A DNA stretch of 64,000 nucleotides from Mycolicibacterium sarraceniae. GTDB taxonomy: Bacteria > Actinomycetota > Actinomycetes > Mycobacteriales > Mycobacteriaceae. The notes beneath the pieces were generated by a model. The model made no database searches. It was given only the letters and a program-made list of their open reading frames with translations, and was not told where the DNA came from. Within the stretch, counting starts at the first letter, position 1; each line of letters begins with the position of its first letter. Below, piece after piece: positions 1 through 8,851 of the stretch. Made by a program: the position numbers and the translations under genes. The stretch covers positions 2,480,001 through 2,544,000 of the forward strand of contig NZ_AP022595.1 in the NCBI RefSeq assembly GCF_010731875.1. The letters run 5' to 3'.

Positions 1-162
1 GTGACCCTCCCCGAGGGCACCGAGATGGTGATGCCCGGTGACAACACCGACATCTCCGTCAAGCTGATCCAGCCTGTCGCCATGGATGAGGGCCTGCGTT
101 TCGCGATCCGTGAAGGTGGCCGTACCGTCGGTGCCGGCCGGGTCACCAAGATCCACAAGTGA
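1..162 (+). CDS. tuf: Elongation factor Tu, C-terminal end (partial)
   Basis: This is the last 53 residues of EF-Tu, the GTPase that delivers aminoacyl-tRNA to the ribosome; the 5' part lies outside the window. The visible sequence belongs to beta-barrel domain 3, with the family-typical stretch [17 protein letters not shown] and the near-terminal [15 protein letters not shown]. The frame is open from base 1 and ends in TGA at 160-162. A strong terminator follows, so this is the end of the str operon. Identification is secure despite the truncation. Confidence 0.97.
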   Translation: MTLPEGTEMVMPGDNTDISVKLIQPVAMDEGLRFAIREGGRTVGAGRVTKIHK

Positions 163-181
163 TCTGAACTAGTACCGCGGA

Positions 182-216
182 AGCGGCGCTCACCTTCGGG
201 TGGGCGCCGCTTTTTC
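182..216 (+). terminator. Rho-independent terminator after tuf
   Basis: A 13-bp stem (AGCGGCGCTCACC pairing with GGTGGGCGCCGCT, one G-U wobble) is closed by a TTCG tetraloop and followed by TTTTTCG. It starts 20 bases after the tuf stop. Confidence 0.93.
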
Positions 217-281
217 GTGTGTCCGAGCCCGGCTCATGCCCTCGATACGGTGCTACGCTTCGGCATCTCACACAGGGGCAG

Positions 282-488
282 GTGGACGACAGCGAATTCG
301 AGCCGCGGGCGTCCCCGCCGTCGATTCTGATCGTCGGCGTGGGTGTGGTCGTCGCGGCGGCGCTGGGCCGCGGCGCGCTCCGGGTGGCGGCGGCCACTGC
401 ACGAGCTGCCGGATCATTCGGGATCCGGTCGCCTACTGAGCCCACTCACTCACCGCCTCCGGCGGTTCCTAGAACACGTTCCAGTTAG
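282..488 (+). CDS. Possible small single-pass membrane protein
   Basis: A GTG-started frame of 68 codons lies in the otherwise empty 217-526 gap. It encodes an acidic N-terminus (VDDSEFEPR) and one hydrophobic stretch (ILIVGVGVVVAAALG, about residues 15-30) followed by an Ala/Arg-rich tail. An AGGGGCAG element sits just upstream of the GTG. The protein is not recognised; the frame overlaps an operator-like palindrome at 470 and could be a chance GC-rich ORF or a decayed membrane protein. Confidence 0.25.
   Translation: MDDSEFEPRASPPSILIVGVGVVVAAALGRGALRVAAATARAAGSFGIRSPTEPTHSPPPAVPRTRSS
470..483. promoter_or_regulatory. KstR-type operator candidate upstream of the SDR gene
   Basis: TAGAACACGTTCCA fits TnnAACnnGTTnnA, the consensus I know for the mycobacterial TetR regulator KstR (cholesterol/lipid regulon), at every fixed position. 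It lies 43 bases before the SDR start at 527. Binding is inferred. Confidence 0.5.
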
Positions 489-511
489 ATTGCTAGCCTG
501 GCGGGAGCTGA

Positions 512-1381
<870 letters not shown>

Positions 1382-1384
1382 CTC

Positions 1385-2266
1385 TCAGCCCGGTAGCACC
1401 AATACCGGAACGGGGCTGTGCCGCATGATCTTCGAGCCGCGCGACCCCAGGAAGACTCGGGCGATGCCGTCACGCGGTGAGGTGCCCAGCGCCAGCACCT
1501 CACCGTCCTCCCAGGCGGCGGCGTCCAGGGCTTGATCCCAGCCGTTGCCGCTGACCACCTGAAGCAGGACGTCCTCATCCACCACACCGTCGGTGCGGAG
1601 CTGCGCGAGCGCCTCGCGGGCATGCGCTTCCCAGGCGGCCAGGATCGAATCTTCGGCGTGCAGACCGACTTCCGGCGGATACATGGTGCGGCCACGCACC
1701 GCAAAGGTGATCACCCGCAACGGCACCTCGAACTGCTTGGCGAGGGTGGCGACCCGCTTGACCACTTCGACCGCCTCCGGTGTGCCCGGGTAGCCGCACG
1801 TGATGCGGCTCAGCACCGGGGTTCGTGAACTTCGGTAGCCGCGCGGGGCGATGGTCAGTGGTACCGGCGCCGAGTGCAGCAGCCGGTCGGCGGTCGATCC
1901 CACCACGACCTGACCGAGCTGGCCATTAGCGGAGGAGCCCAACACCAACAGCTGGGCGTCGAGTTCGTCGACCACCTGCACGAGCCCGCCGGACACCGAG
2001 CGATGAGCTTGGCTGCGGTAGACGATGTCGACGCCATCGGACAGGGCGGCCAGATACCGTTGCGCTTCCTTGGCGGAGTCGGCGGCGAGTTGGTCTGCCC
2101 AGAGGGCATATTCGGCATCGATACGGGCCGGCGACGGTGTGGTCCACGGTTTGGGGACCACGGTGGCCACCGTCAGCGATGTGTGCAACGTGCGTGCGGC
2201 GCCCAGCGCCAGGTTCAGCGGCGCGGTACCGCTTTTACCCGCGAGGTAACCGACGACGACCGTCAT
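1385..2266 (-). CDS. Universal stress protein, tandem UspA domains
   Basis: 293-residue protein with two UspA-like alpha/beta domains, about residues 1-140 and 150-293. The first opens TVVVGYLAGKSG and contains LLVLGSSANGQLGQVVVGSTADRLL; the second ends LALGTSPRDGIARVFLGSRGSKI. Both have the GSxG-type ATP-loop layout of the family. Its ATG overlaps the permease stop (ATGA), so it is the last gene of a leftward arginine/ornithine operon. A Usp gene also follows rocE in M. tuberculosis (Rv2319c next to Rv2320c). The role is inferred only as a stress or energy-linked accessory of the operon. Confidence 0.85.
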   Translation of the reverse strand: MTVVVGYLAGKSGTAPLNLALGAARTLHTSLTVATVVPKPWTTPSPARIDAEYALWADQLAADSAKEAQRYLAALSDGVDIVYRSQAHRSVSGGLVQVVDELDAQLLVLGSSANGQLGQVVVGSTADRLLHSAPVPLTIAPRGYRSSRTPVLSRITCGYPGTPEAVEVVKRVATLAKQFEVPLRVITFAVRGRTMYPPEVGLHAEDSILAAWEAHAREALAQLRTDGVVDEDVLLQVVSGNGWDQALDAAAWEDGEVLALGTSPRDGIARVFLGSRGSKIMRHSPVPVLVLPG

Positions 2267-3759
2267 GACGGCTCCTGCGGCGGCTTGACGACCTCGACAT
2301 CCTCGACTCCCGTTGTGGCACTGGCAATCACACCGTCGCTGCGATTGTTGAGTGCACTGTGGTGGCGGCCCCAGACGAAGTAGAACACCAGAACGACAGC
2401 GACCCAGCCGGAGAACGCGATCCAGGTGTACCAGTGCAGGCTGTACAGGATGTAGCCGCAGGCCAGTACCGAGAGCACGGGTGTCACCGGGTAGCCGGGC
2501 ACTTTGAACCCGCGGGGCAGGTCGGGTTCGCGGATTCGCAGCAGGACCACTCCGACCGAGACCACGATGAAGGCAACCAGGGTGCCGATCGACACCATGT
2601 CGGCCAGGTAGTCCAGCGGGATGACGCCGGCGAGGATGCTCACCACGATCGCCACGATGATCGTGTTGTTGACCGGAGTCATGCTGCGTGGGTTGACTTT
2701 GGCGAACATCGGCGGCAGCAGCCCGTCGCGGCCCATGGCGAACAGGATGCGGGTCTGGCCGTACAGCGTTATCAGCGTCACCGAGAAGATCGAGATGACC
2801 GCGCCGGCGGCCAGCACCGTGCCCCAGTGCTGGGCGCCGGTGACGGTGTCCAGGATGGTGGCCAGTCCGGCCTCCTGGCCCTCGAAGTAAGTCCACTGCT
2901 GCGCACCAAGGGCGGCGACCGTGACCAGCATGTAGACCACCGTCACGGTGATCAGTGCGGCGAGGATCGCGCGCGGCATGGTCTTCTGCGGATCCTTCAC
3001 TTCGTCGCCTGCGGTGGAAACCGCGTCAAGGCCGATGTAGGAGAAGAAGATCGTTCCGGCGGCCGACCCGATGCCCGCGGCGCCCAGTGGCGCGAAATCG
3101 GCGAAGCGGTTGGCATCGAATGCGGTGAACGCGATCACCGCGAACATCACCAGCACGCCCAGCTTGATCAGCACCATGATCGTGTTGACCGTGGCGGACT
3201 CGCTGGCACCGCGGATTAGCAACAGTGCACACATGGTGACCAGGAATACCGCGGGCAGGTTGATGATCCCGGGCGTGGTATCCCAGGGGGCGGCGGAAAT
3301 CGCTTGTGGCAGATGGTGTCCGAAGAAATTGTCGAGGAGTTTGTTGACGTACTGACTCCAGCCGACGGCTACCGCGGCGGTGGACACGCCGTATTCGAGC
3401 AGTAGGCAGGCGGCCACTCCCATCGCGACGACTTCGCCGAGCGTGGTGTAGGCGTAGGAGTAGGTGGAGCCGGAAACGGGGACCGCCGAAGCCAGTTCGG
3501 CGTAACAGACGGCGGCCAGACCGGCCGCGATACCGGCGATGAGGAACGAGACCACGACGCCGGGACCGGCCTCTGGAACCGCAGCGGACAACACGAAGAA
3601 GATGCCGGTGCCGACGGTGGAACCGACACCGAACATCGTTAGCTGGAACGTGCCGATACTTCGTTTCAGGTGATCGGAGGCACCCTGTGCGACAGGGGCG
3701 CCGAGCACCGGCCGCCGGCGGAGCATCTGCTCAGTCAGATTGATCGACGGTGCCGACAT
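2263..3759 (-). CDS. rocE: APC-family amino acid permease (RocE-like, arginine/ornithine)
   Basis: 498-residue cytoplasmic-membrane transporter with about 12 hydrophobic segments. It resembles the cationic amino acid transporter branch of the APC superfamily: TMFGVGSTVGTGIFFVLS at the first helix, and the family-typical VSGSTYSYAYTTLGE and DAVSTAGDEVKDPQKTMPRA. GAGGAGCGCAC precedes the ATG at 3759. It is encoded after rocD and the amidinohydrolase and overlaps the Usp gene, matching the M. tuberculosis rocE locus (Rv2320c). Arginine or ornithine as substrate is inferred from these neighbours. Confidence 0.85.
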   Translation of the reverse strand: MSAPSINLTEQMLRRRPVLGAPVAQGASDHLKRSIGTFQLTMFGVGSTVGTGIFFVLSAAVPEAGPGVVVSFLIAGIAAGLAAVCYAELASAVPVSGSTYSYAYTTLGEVVAMGVAACLLLEYGVSTAAVAVGWSQYVNKLLDNFFGHHLPQAISAAPWDTTPGIINLPAVFLVTMCALLLIRGASESATVNTIMVLIKLGVLVMFAVIAFTAFDANRFADFAPLGAAGIGSAAGTIFFSYIGLDAVSTAGDEVKDPQKTMPRAILAALITVTVVYMLVTVAALGAQQWTYFEGQEAGLATILDTVTGAQHWGTVLAAGAVISIFSVTLITLYGQTRILFAMGRDGLLPPMFAKVNPRSMTPVNNTIIVAIVVSILAGVIPLDYLADMVSIGTLVAFIVVSVGVVLLRIREPDLPRGFKVPGYPVTPVLSVLACGYILYSLHWYTWIAFSGWVAVVLVFYFVWGRHHSALNNRSDGVIASATTGVEDVEVVKPPQEPS

Positions 3760-3791
3760 GTGCGCTCCTCAAGTCGCGGCGATGTAGCCGA

Positions 3792-5024
3792 TTATGAGCC
3801 TGCCTCGGCCAGCACGCTTGCAAACTGCGCAACAGCCCAGTCGATCTCCTCGGCGGTGATCACCAGCGGGGGAGCGAATCGCAGCGTCGAGCCGTGGGTG
3901 TCCTTGACCAACACCCCTCGTTCGGCCAGCGCCAAGCTCAGTTGTTTACCGGTCCCCAGGCGGGTGTCGATGTCGACCCCGGCCCACAGTCCCATGCCGC
4001 GCACGGCGAGCACACCCGCGCCCATCAGTGACCGCAGCCGTGCATGGAGATGTAGCCCGAGTTCGGCGGAGCGGGACTGGAATTCGCGGCGCCGCAGGAT
4101 CTCGATCACCGTGGATCCGATGGCCGCCGCCAGCGGGTTGCCGCCGAATGTGGAACCGTGCTCACCCGGGTGCAGCACCCCCAGGATGTCGCGGTCGGCG
4201 ACGACCGCCGACAGCGGAACGACTCCGCCGCCGAGCGCCTTGCCGAGCAGATAGATGTCGGGTACCACGCCCCAGTGGTCACAGGCGAAGGTGTGACCAG
4301 TGCGCGCCAGGCCGGACTGAATCTCGTCGGCGACCAACAGCACAGTGCGCTGGGTACACAACTCGCGGAGCCGGGGCAGGTAATCGTCGGGTGGAACGAT
4401 GATTCCGGCCTCACCCTGGATCGGCTCGATGAGGACCGCGACCGTGTTTTCGTCGATGGCCGCTGCGACGGCGTCGGCGTCACCAAACGGTACCGACCGA
4501 AATCCGGGCGTGAAGGGCCCGAATCCGGCACGGGCGGTGGCATCGGAGGAGAAGCTGACGATGCTGATCGTACGACCATGGAAGTTGTTGTCCGCCACAA
4601 TGATATTGGCCATATCGTGGGGGATGCCCTTGACGTCGGCACCCCACTTGCGGGCCACTTTGAGTCCGCTCTCCACCGCCTCGGCACCGCTATTCATCGG
4701 CAGCACCATGTCTTTGCCGCACAGTCCGGCCAGCGCCGCGCAGAACGGACCGAGCTGATCGGAGTGGAACGCCCGGCTCACCAGCGTCACCGCATCGAGC
4801 TGTCGATGGGCGGCGGCGATGATCTCGTCGTTGTGGTGGCCGAAATTGACCGCCGAGTAAGCGGCCAGACAGTCGAGATAGCGGCGCCCCTCCACATCAG
4901 TGATCCACACCCCACGGGCGCTGGCGGCCACCACCGGCAGCGGCGAATAGTTGTGGGCGGCATAGGTGTTGTCGACTGCGATGGCGGCCTGGGTCAAGTC
5001 CTTTGCTGTGTCGGCCATGGTCAT
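3792..5024 (-). CDS. rocD: Ornithine--oxo-acid aminotransferase
   Basis: 410-residue class-III PLP aminotransferase that transfers the delta-amino group of ornithine to 2-oxoglutarate, giving glutamate semialdehyde in arginine breakdown. The PLP lysine is Lys262 (LLGKALGGG) and the ring-nitrogen aspartate is Asp233 (VADEIQSG); NNFHGRT and GSTFGGNPLA are family hallmarks. ATG 5024 overlaps the upstream stop (ATGA) and has GGAGGTG about 6 bases upstream, so the longer frame from 5048 is rejected. The gene is full length, whereas in M. tuberculosis it is split into rocD1 and rocD2. Confidence 0.93.
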   Translation of the reverse strand: MTMADTAKDLTQAAIAVDNTYAAHNYSPLPVVAASARGVWITDVEGRRYLDCLAAYSAVNFGHHNDEIIAAAHRQLDAVTLVSRAFHSDQLGPFCAALAGLCGKDMVLPMNSGAEAVESGLKVARKWGADVKGIPHDMANIIVADNNFHGRTISIVSFSSDATARAGFGPFTPGFRSVPFGDADAVAAAIDENTVAVLIEPIQGEAGIIVPPDDYLPRLRELCTQRTVLLVADEIQSGLARTGHTFACDHWGVVPDIYLLGKALGGGVVPLSAVVADRDILGVLHPGEHGSTFGGNPLAAAIGSTVIEILRRREFQSRSAELGLHLHARLRSLMGAGVLAVRGMGLWAGVDIDTRLGTGKQLSLALAERGVLVKDTHGSTLRFAPPLVITAEEIDWAVAQFASVLAEAGS

Positions 5025-5866
5025 GAAAACACCTCCAGCGTGCAACATTTGACCGAGCCACCACCCTTGAGCAGCTCGGCGAGGTCGACACCGATCGGGT
5101 GGAAACCCGCGTGGTAGAGCTGTTCGGCGAATCCGGCGGCCTGGGCGGGGTAGACGACATGCTTTCCGTCGGAGACCGCGTTGAGGCCCAAGACGTAGGC
5201 ATCGGTGCTCGCGACTTCGATGGCCTCGGGAAAGAGTCCGCGCAGCCGGCTACGGGCCGCGGCGGTGAAGGCGGGCGGGTAGTAGGCGATCGTGGTGTCG
5301 TCGAGCACTGTCAGCGCGGTATCGAGGTGGTAGAAGCGCGGATCGACGAGTTCCAGCGAGACCACCGGCATACCGGTGATCGCGGCCACCTCGGTATGCG
5401 CCTGCGGCTGCGTGCGAAAACCAGTGCCGGCCAAAATGGTTGATCCGACGACCAGAAGATCGCCCTGACCCTCGTTAACGTGACGGGTGGCGACAGGGCG
5501 GTGTCCGTGCTGGCCCATCCACGCCGCATAGGCGGCCGATTCGCCCTGCCGTTCGGCGTGCTTGAACTGGGCGACGATCGCCGTGCCGTTGATGATCAGA
5601 CCGGCGTTGGCGGCGTAGACCATGTCCGGCAGCCCGGGGACCGGCTCGACGATGTCGACGGTGTGGCCGAGGCGGCGGTACGTGTCGCGCAGGGTCTGCC
5701 ATTGGTCGACGGCGCGGGCGACGTCGACCGGGGTGCTGGTGTCCATCCACGGGTTGATGGCGTACTCGACGGCAAAAAACGTCGGCGGGGTCATGGCGTA
5801 GTGGCGAAGTCGCTGGCTGCGCGGTGTCCTCGTGGCCTCGGCGGCGACATCTGGGGATATCGTCAT
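5021..5866 (-). CDS. Arginine-modifying hydrolase of the amidinotransferase/dimethylargininase superfamily
   Basis: 281-residue pentein-fold enzyme, homologous in position and sequence to Rv2323c. It shows the substrate-guanidinium loop PDMVYAANAG, the catalytic histidine in FYHLDTAL and the catalytic cysteine near the end (GGGSVKCC). These support hydrolysis of arginine, methylarginine or citrulline-like substrates. Ornithine as product would fit the overlapping downstream rocD (ATGA). ATG 5866 is chosen over TTG 5902 because the protein then starts MTISPDV with no odd extension; no strong ribosome site is visible. Exact substrate (DDAH, arginine dihydrolase or citrulline hydrolase) is undecided. 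Confidence 0.8.
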   Translation of the reverse strand: MTISPDVAAEATRTPRSQRLRHYAMTPPTFFAVEYAINPWMDTSTPVDVARAVDQWQTLRDTYRRLGHTVDIVEPVPGLPDMVYAANAGLIINGTAIVAQFKHAERQGESAAYAAWMGQHGHRPVATRHVNEGQGDLLVVGSTILAGTGFRTQPQAHTEVAAITGMPVVSLELVDPRFYHLDTALTVLDDTTIAYYPPAFTAAARSRLRGLFPEAIEVASTDAYVLGLNAVSDGKHVVYPAQAAGFAEQLYHAGFHPIGVDLAELLKGGGSVKCCTLEVFS

Positions 5867-5892
5867 GAAAACAACGATAGAAGGGCACCTGG

Positions 5893-5918
5893 ACGCAATC
5901 AATCAATAGTCATTGCGT
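5893..5918. promoter_or_regulatory. AsnC/Lrp operator candidate in the divergent promoter
   Basis: A perfect 7-bp inverted repeat, ACGCAAT (5893-5899) and ATTGCGT (5912-5918), lies between the divergent amidinohydrolase and asnC genes. Further half-site-like TTGTTGCGTG and two ATTGTG copies follow up to 5970. Local autoregulators of this family normally bind such clusters. Confidence 0.5.
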
Positions 5919-5987
5919 GTCTATGATGGATTTGTTGCGTGAGGGCCAACATTGTGTTGATTTATTGTGCGCGAGGGAGAGTTGTCG

Positions 5988-6434
5988 ATGGACCGGCTGG
6001 ATGAGACCGATGAGCGCATCCTCGCCGAGCTCGCCGAGCATGCTCGTGCCACGTTCGCTGAGATCGGCGCACGGGTGAACCTGTCGGCGCCCGCCGTCAA
6101 GCGCCGCGTCGACCGGATGCTGGACAACGGGGTCATTCGCGGCTTCACCACGGTCATCGATCGCAGTGCATTGGGCTGGAACACCGAGGCCTACGTTCAG
6201 GTCTACTGCCACGGCACGATTGCGCCGGATCAGTTGCGCGCGGCCTGGATTGACATCCCCGAGATCATCAGCGCCGCCACCGTGACCGGTACCGCCGACG
6301 CCATCCTGCACGTGCTGGCCCGCGACATGCGGCACCTGGAGGCCGCACTGGAACGGATCCGGTCCAGTGCCGATATCGAACGAAGCGAGAGCATCGTGGT
6401 GTTGTCCAACCTCATCGACCGGTCACCGGCGTAA
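5988..6434 (+). CDS. AsnC/Lrp-family transcriptional regulator of the roc operon
   Basis: 148-residue regulator with an N-terminal winged helix-turn-helix (DETDERILAELAEHARATFA, then NLSAPAVKRRVDRMLDNGVI, about residues 4-55) and a C-terminal RAM effector domain (TEAYVQVYCHGTI to AALERI). ATG 5988 has GAGGGAGA seven bases upstream; the GTG at 5967 is less likely. It is divergent from the arginine/ornithine operon, as Rv2324 is from the Rv2323c-rocD-rocE genes, so it probably senses arginine or ornithine and controls that operon and itself. Confidence 0.87.
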   Translation: MDRLDETDERILAELAEHARATFAEIGARVNLSAPAVKRRVDRMLDNGVIRGFTTVIDRSALGWNTEAYVQVYCHGTIAPDQLRAAWIDIPEIISAATVTGTADAILHVLARDMRHLEAALERIRSSADIERSESIVVLSNLIDRSPA

Positions 6435-6491
6435 CTGCTCAACCGCAGGCTGGCGCGCACTTCGCGGCGGTGATCGTGTAAGAAAGCCAAC

Positions 6492-7679
6492 GTGAGCACG
6501 AGCGAAAATGGGATTGTCATCGTCGGCGGAGGGCTGGCTGCCACCAGGGCCGCCGAACAGTTGCGCAAGGCGGAATACACCGGTCCGGTCACCATCGTCA
6601 GCGATGAGGCGCACCTGCCCTATGACCGCCCGCCGCTGTCGAAGGACGTGCTGCACGCCGACCTCGACGATGTCACGCTCAAGCCGGCCGAGTTCTACAC
6701 CGAGAACGACATCACCCTGCGGTTGGGCAGTGCGGTGGTGTCGCTGGACACGGCCGCCCAGACGGTGACCCTGGCCGACGGGGCGGTGCTGGGCTACGGC
6801 GAGCTGGTGATCGCGACCGGCTTGGTGCCCAAGCGCATTCCGTCGTTCCCGGACCTGGAGGGTATCCGGGTGCTGCGGACCTTCGACGAAGCGCTGGCGC
6901 TGCGCACCCACGCCGCGTCGGCTCGCCACGCCGTGATCATCGGTGCCGGCTTCATCGGGTGTGAGGTCGCGGCGAGCCTGCGCAAGCTCGGCGTCGACGT
7001 GGTTCTGGTGGAGCCGCAGCCGTCGCCGCTGGCCTCGGTGCTCGGTGAACAGGTCGGAAACCTGGTGGCTCGGCTGCATCGCGCTGAAGGGGTGGACGTC
7101 CGCACCGGTATCGGCGTGGCCGAGGTGCGCGGCGAGAACGGCCACGTGAGTGCGGTCGTGCTGTCCGACGGCACCGAGCTGCATGCCGACCTGGTGGTGG
7201 TCGGTATCGGGTCGCGTCCGGCGACCGACTGGCTGGCGGGCAGTGGCGTGGAGGTCGACAACGGTGTCGTGTGCGATTCGGCCGGCCGGACCAGCGCCGC
7301 AGGAGTTTGGGCGCTCGGTGACGTCGCGTCGTGGCGTGATGCCACGGGACATCAAGCCCGCGTTGAACATTGGAGCAATGTTGCCGAGCAGGCCCGGGTC
7401 ATCGTGCCGTCGATGCTGGGTCTGGAGGCACCATCGCTGATCGTGGTGCCGTACTTCTGGAGCGACCAGTACGACGTCAAGATCCAGTGCCTGGGCGAGC
7501 CGGAGGCCACCGACGTCGTGCACATCGTCGAGGACGACGGCCGCAAGTTCCTGGCGTTCTACGAGCGCGACGGCGTGGTCGCCGGGGTGGTCGGCGGCGG
7601 TATGCCCGGCAAGGTCATGAAGACGCGCGCCAAGATCGCGGCCGGCGCGCCGATCGCCGACGTGCTCCCCGCGTCCTGA
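6492..7679 (+). CDS. FAD-dependent ferredoxin reductase-like oxidoreductase
   Basis: 395-residue flavoprotein of the rubredoxin/ferredoxin reductase family. The N-terminal FAD motif is IVIVGGGLAATRAAEQLR, the NAD(P)H Rossmann motif is VIIGAGFIGCEVAASL (about residues 147-162), and the second FAD contact is WALGDVASW. GTG start at 6492 has AAGAAAG a few bases upstream. Positional counterpart of Rv0688, between the mft-linked SDR and mftR; it may pass electrons between NADH and a partner redox protein or the mycofactocin pool, but the partner is unknown. It ends just before a hairpin shared with mftR. Confidence 0.85.
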   Translation: MSTSENGIVIVGGGLAATRAAEQLRKAEYTGPVTIVSDEAHLPYDRPPLSKDVLHADLDDVTLKPAEFYTENDITLRLGSAVVSLDTAAQTVTLADGAVLGYGELVIATGLVPKRIPSFPDLEGIRVLRTFDEALALRTHAASARHAVIIGAGFIGCEVAASLRKLGVDVVLVEPQPSPLASVLGEQVGNLVARLHRAEGVDVRTGIGVAEVRGENGHVSAVVLSDGTELHADLVVVGIGSRPATDWLAGSGVEVDNGVVCDSAGRTSAAGVWALGDVASWRDATGHQARVEHWSNVAEQARVIVPSMLGLEAPSLIVVPYFWSDQYDVKIQCLGEPEATDVVHIVEDDGRKFLAFYERDGVVAGVVGGGMPGKVMKTRAKIAAGAPIADVLPAS

Positions 7680-7680
7680 G

Positions 7681-7731
7681 TGATTTCGGCGCGCTCCCGA
7701 GCGCTCAGCGCACGAAACTGCGCCGAAATCA
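7681..7731. terminator. Hairpin between convergent oxidoreductase and mftR
   Basis: Twelve-base perfect arms TGATTTCGGCGC (7681-7692) and GCGCCGAAATCA (7720-7731) flank a 27-base loop. The right arm contains the mftR stop codon. It could end transcription from both sides; there is no U-run, so the role is inferred. Confidence 0.55.
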
Positions 7732-8346
7732 GTCCCCGTCGAGGTCGTCGAGCCCGTGCGCGACGACGTCGAAGGCGTCACCGAGCGCCTGGGGCAGTGG
7801 CACTGACTCGTTGGCCAGCCAGTACTCGTAGGCCGATAACGCGACGCCGAGCATCAGCCAGGCGACCGACTGGGGGATCAGGTCGCCCGGAGTGCCGCCG
7901 GTGCGTGCGGCCACGAAGTCCGCCACGACACCGCGCCAGCCTGCGTACATGGTCATCGAGTGGGCTTGCAGCTCCGCGGTCTGCAGGATCACCCGCATTC
8001 GCTGGCGGTGTCGTTCGGTCTCGGACTCGTCAAAAGTGTTGAACGCCAGCAAGGCTGAGCGCAGCCCAGCGCCGATGGGTTCGTCCTCGTCTAACGCGTC
8101 GAACAGGTCGCGGAAGTGCTGCAAATGCGCGTCGAAGTCGCCCCAGGGGATGGCGTTTTTCGACGGGTAGTAGCGAAACAGCGTGCGCCGGGCGATGCCC
8201 GATGCCTGGGCCACATCGTCGACGCTCACCGAACCGAACCCGTAGTTCGCGAACAGGTCGAGCGCGACGTCGGTGATGTGGCCCCCAGTGGTGGATCGGC
8301 GCCGGCCCACGCGGGCCCCACCTGAACCCGCAGAGCCACTTGTCAT
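7729..8346 (-). CDS. mftR: Mycofactocin system transcriptional regulator MftR (TetR family)
   Basis: 205-residue TetR-type repressor. Its DNA-binding domain is at about residues 20-65 ([20 protein letters not shown] followed by [14 protein letters not shown]), with a helical ligand domain after it. GGAAGGGG precedes ATG 8346. It is divergent from mftA, as in all mycobacterial mft clusters I know of. MftR is reported to repress the mft genes and to be relieved by long-chain acyl-CoA. Its operator should lie in the 92-bp gap between it and mftA. Confidence 0.9.
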   Translation of the reverse strand: MTSGSAGSGGARVGRRRSTTGGHITDVALDLFANYGFGSVSVDDVAQASGIARRTLFRYYPSKNAIPWGDFDAHLQHFRDLFDALDEDEPIGAGLRSALLAFNTFDESETERHRQRMRVILQTAELQAHSMTMYAGWRGVVADFVAARTGGTPGDLIPQSVAWLMLGVALSAYEYWLANESVPLPQALGDAFDVVAHGLDDLDGD

Positions 8347-8392
8347 CGACCCACCCCTTCCTTTTCGGCACTCGATGCCATATTCTTGCGAC

Positions 8393-8411
8393 CTCGATCA
8401 CAATTGTCGAG
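8393..8411. promoter_or_regulatory. Imperfect palindrome in the mftR-mftA intergenic region (candidate MftR operator)
   Basis: CTCGA and TCGAG arms flank TCACAATTG, centred about 37 bases before mftA. It is the clearest dyad I see in this divergent promoter, but the arms are only five bases. Confidence 0.3.
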
Positions 8412-8438
8412 AACCTGGCCGACGAAAGGGTGCTTTTC

Positions 8439-8534
8439 ATGGAGCCGAGCCACACAAGTGAGACCGAAACCGAATTGGTGACCGAGACGCTGGTCGAAGA
8501 GGTCTCCATCGACGGGATGTGCGGGGTCTACTGA
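8439..8534 (+). CDS. mftA: Mycofactocin precursor peptide MftA
   Basis: 31-residue ribosomal precursor too short for most gene callers. It starts [10 protein letters not shown] and ends in the family signature IDGMCGVY; the last Val-Tyr pair is decarboxylated and cross-linked by MftC and becomes the cofactor core. GAAAGGG precedes the ATG by about nine bases. It is the first gene of the rightward mftABCDEFG run and is divergent from mftR. The acidic leader (many Glu and Thr) should be the recognition part bound by MftB. Confidence 0.95.
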   Translation: MEPSHTSETETELVTETLVEEVSIDGMCGVY

Positions 8535-8536
8535 CC

Positions 8537-8851
8537 GTGCCCGCCCACGCTGTGGGCGATCCAGCTGTGGCCGGGTCGGACTTCGACCCGGCACTCAGCT
8601 GGCGCCTACATCCGCAGGTGGCCGTGCGCCCGGAGCCTTTCGGCGCACTGCTATACCACTTCGGCACCAGGAAGCTGTCGTTCTTGAAGAACCGCACCAT
8701 CCTGGCCGTCGTGAACTCGCTGTCCGAACACCCCGACGCGCGCTCCGCTCTGCGGGCCGCCGGGGTCGACGAGCCCGACGAGGCGCCCTATCTGCATGCC
8801 TTGAGCGTGCTGGTGACCTCGAACATGTTGATTCCCAAGGATTCCCAATGA
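8537..8851 (+). CDS. mftB: Mycofactocin biosynthesis chaperone MftB
   Basis: 104-residue RiPP recognition element (PqqD-like fold) that binds the MftA leader and presents it to the radical SAM enzyme MftC. The stretch RLHPQVAVRPEPFGALLYHF followed by TRKLSFLKNRT is characteristic. GTG 8537, two bases after the mftA stop, is chosen; an in-frame GTG at 8519 inside mftA is the alternative. The stop overlaps the mftC start (ATGA), so both are translationally coupled. Confidence 0.9.
   Translation: MPAHAVGDPAVAGSDFDPALSWRLHPQVAVRPEPFGALLYHFGTRKLSFLKNRTILAVVNSLSEHPDARSALRAAGVDEPDEAPYLHALSVLVTSNMLIPKDSQ

Noticed and set aside
2359..3219. 286-codon rightward frame opposite rocE
   Set aside because: Shadow of the permease gene; Asp/His/Gln-rich, no start signals.
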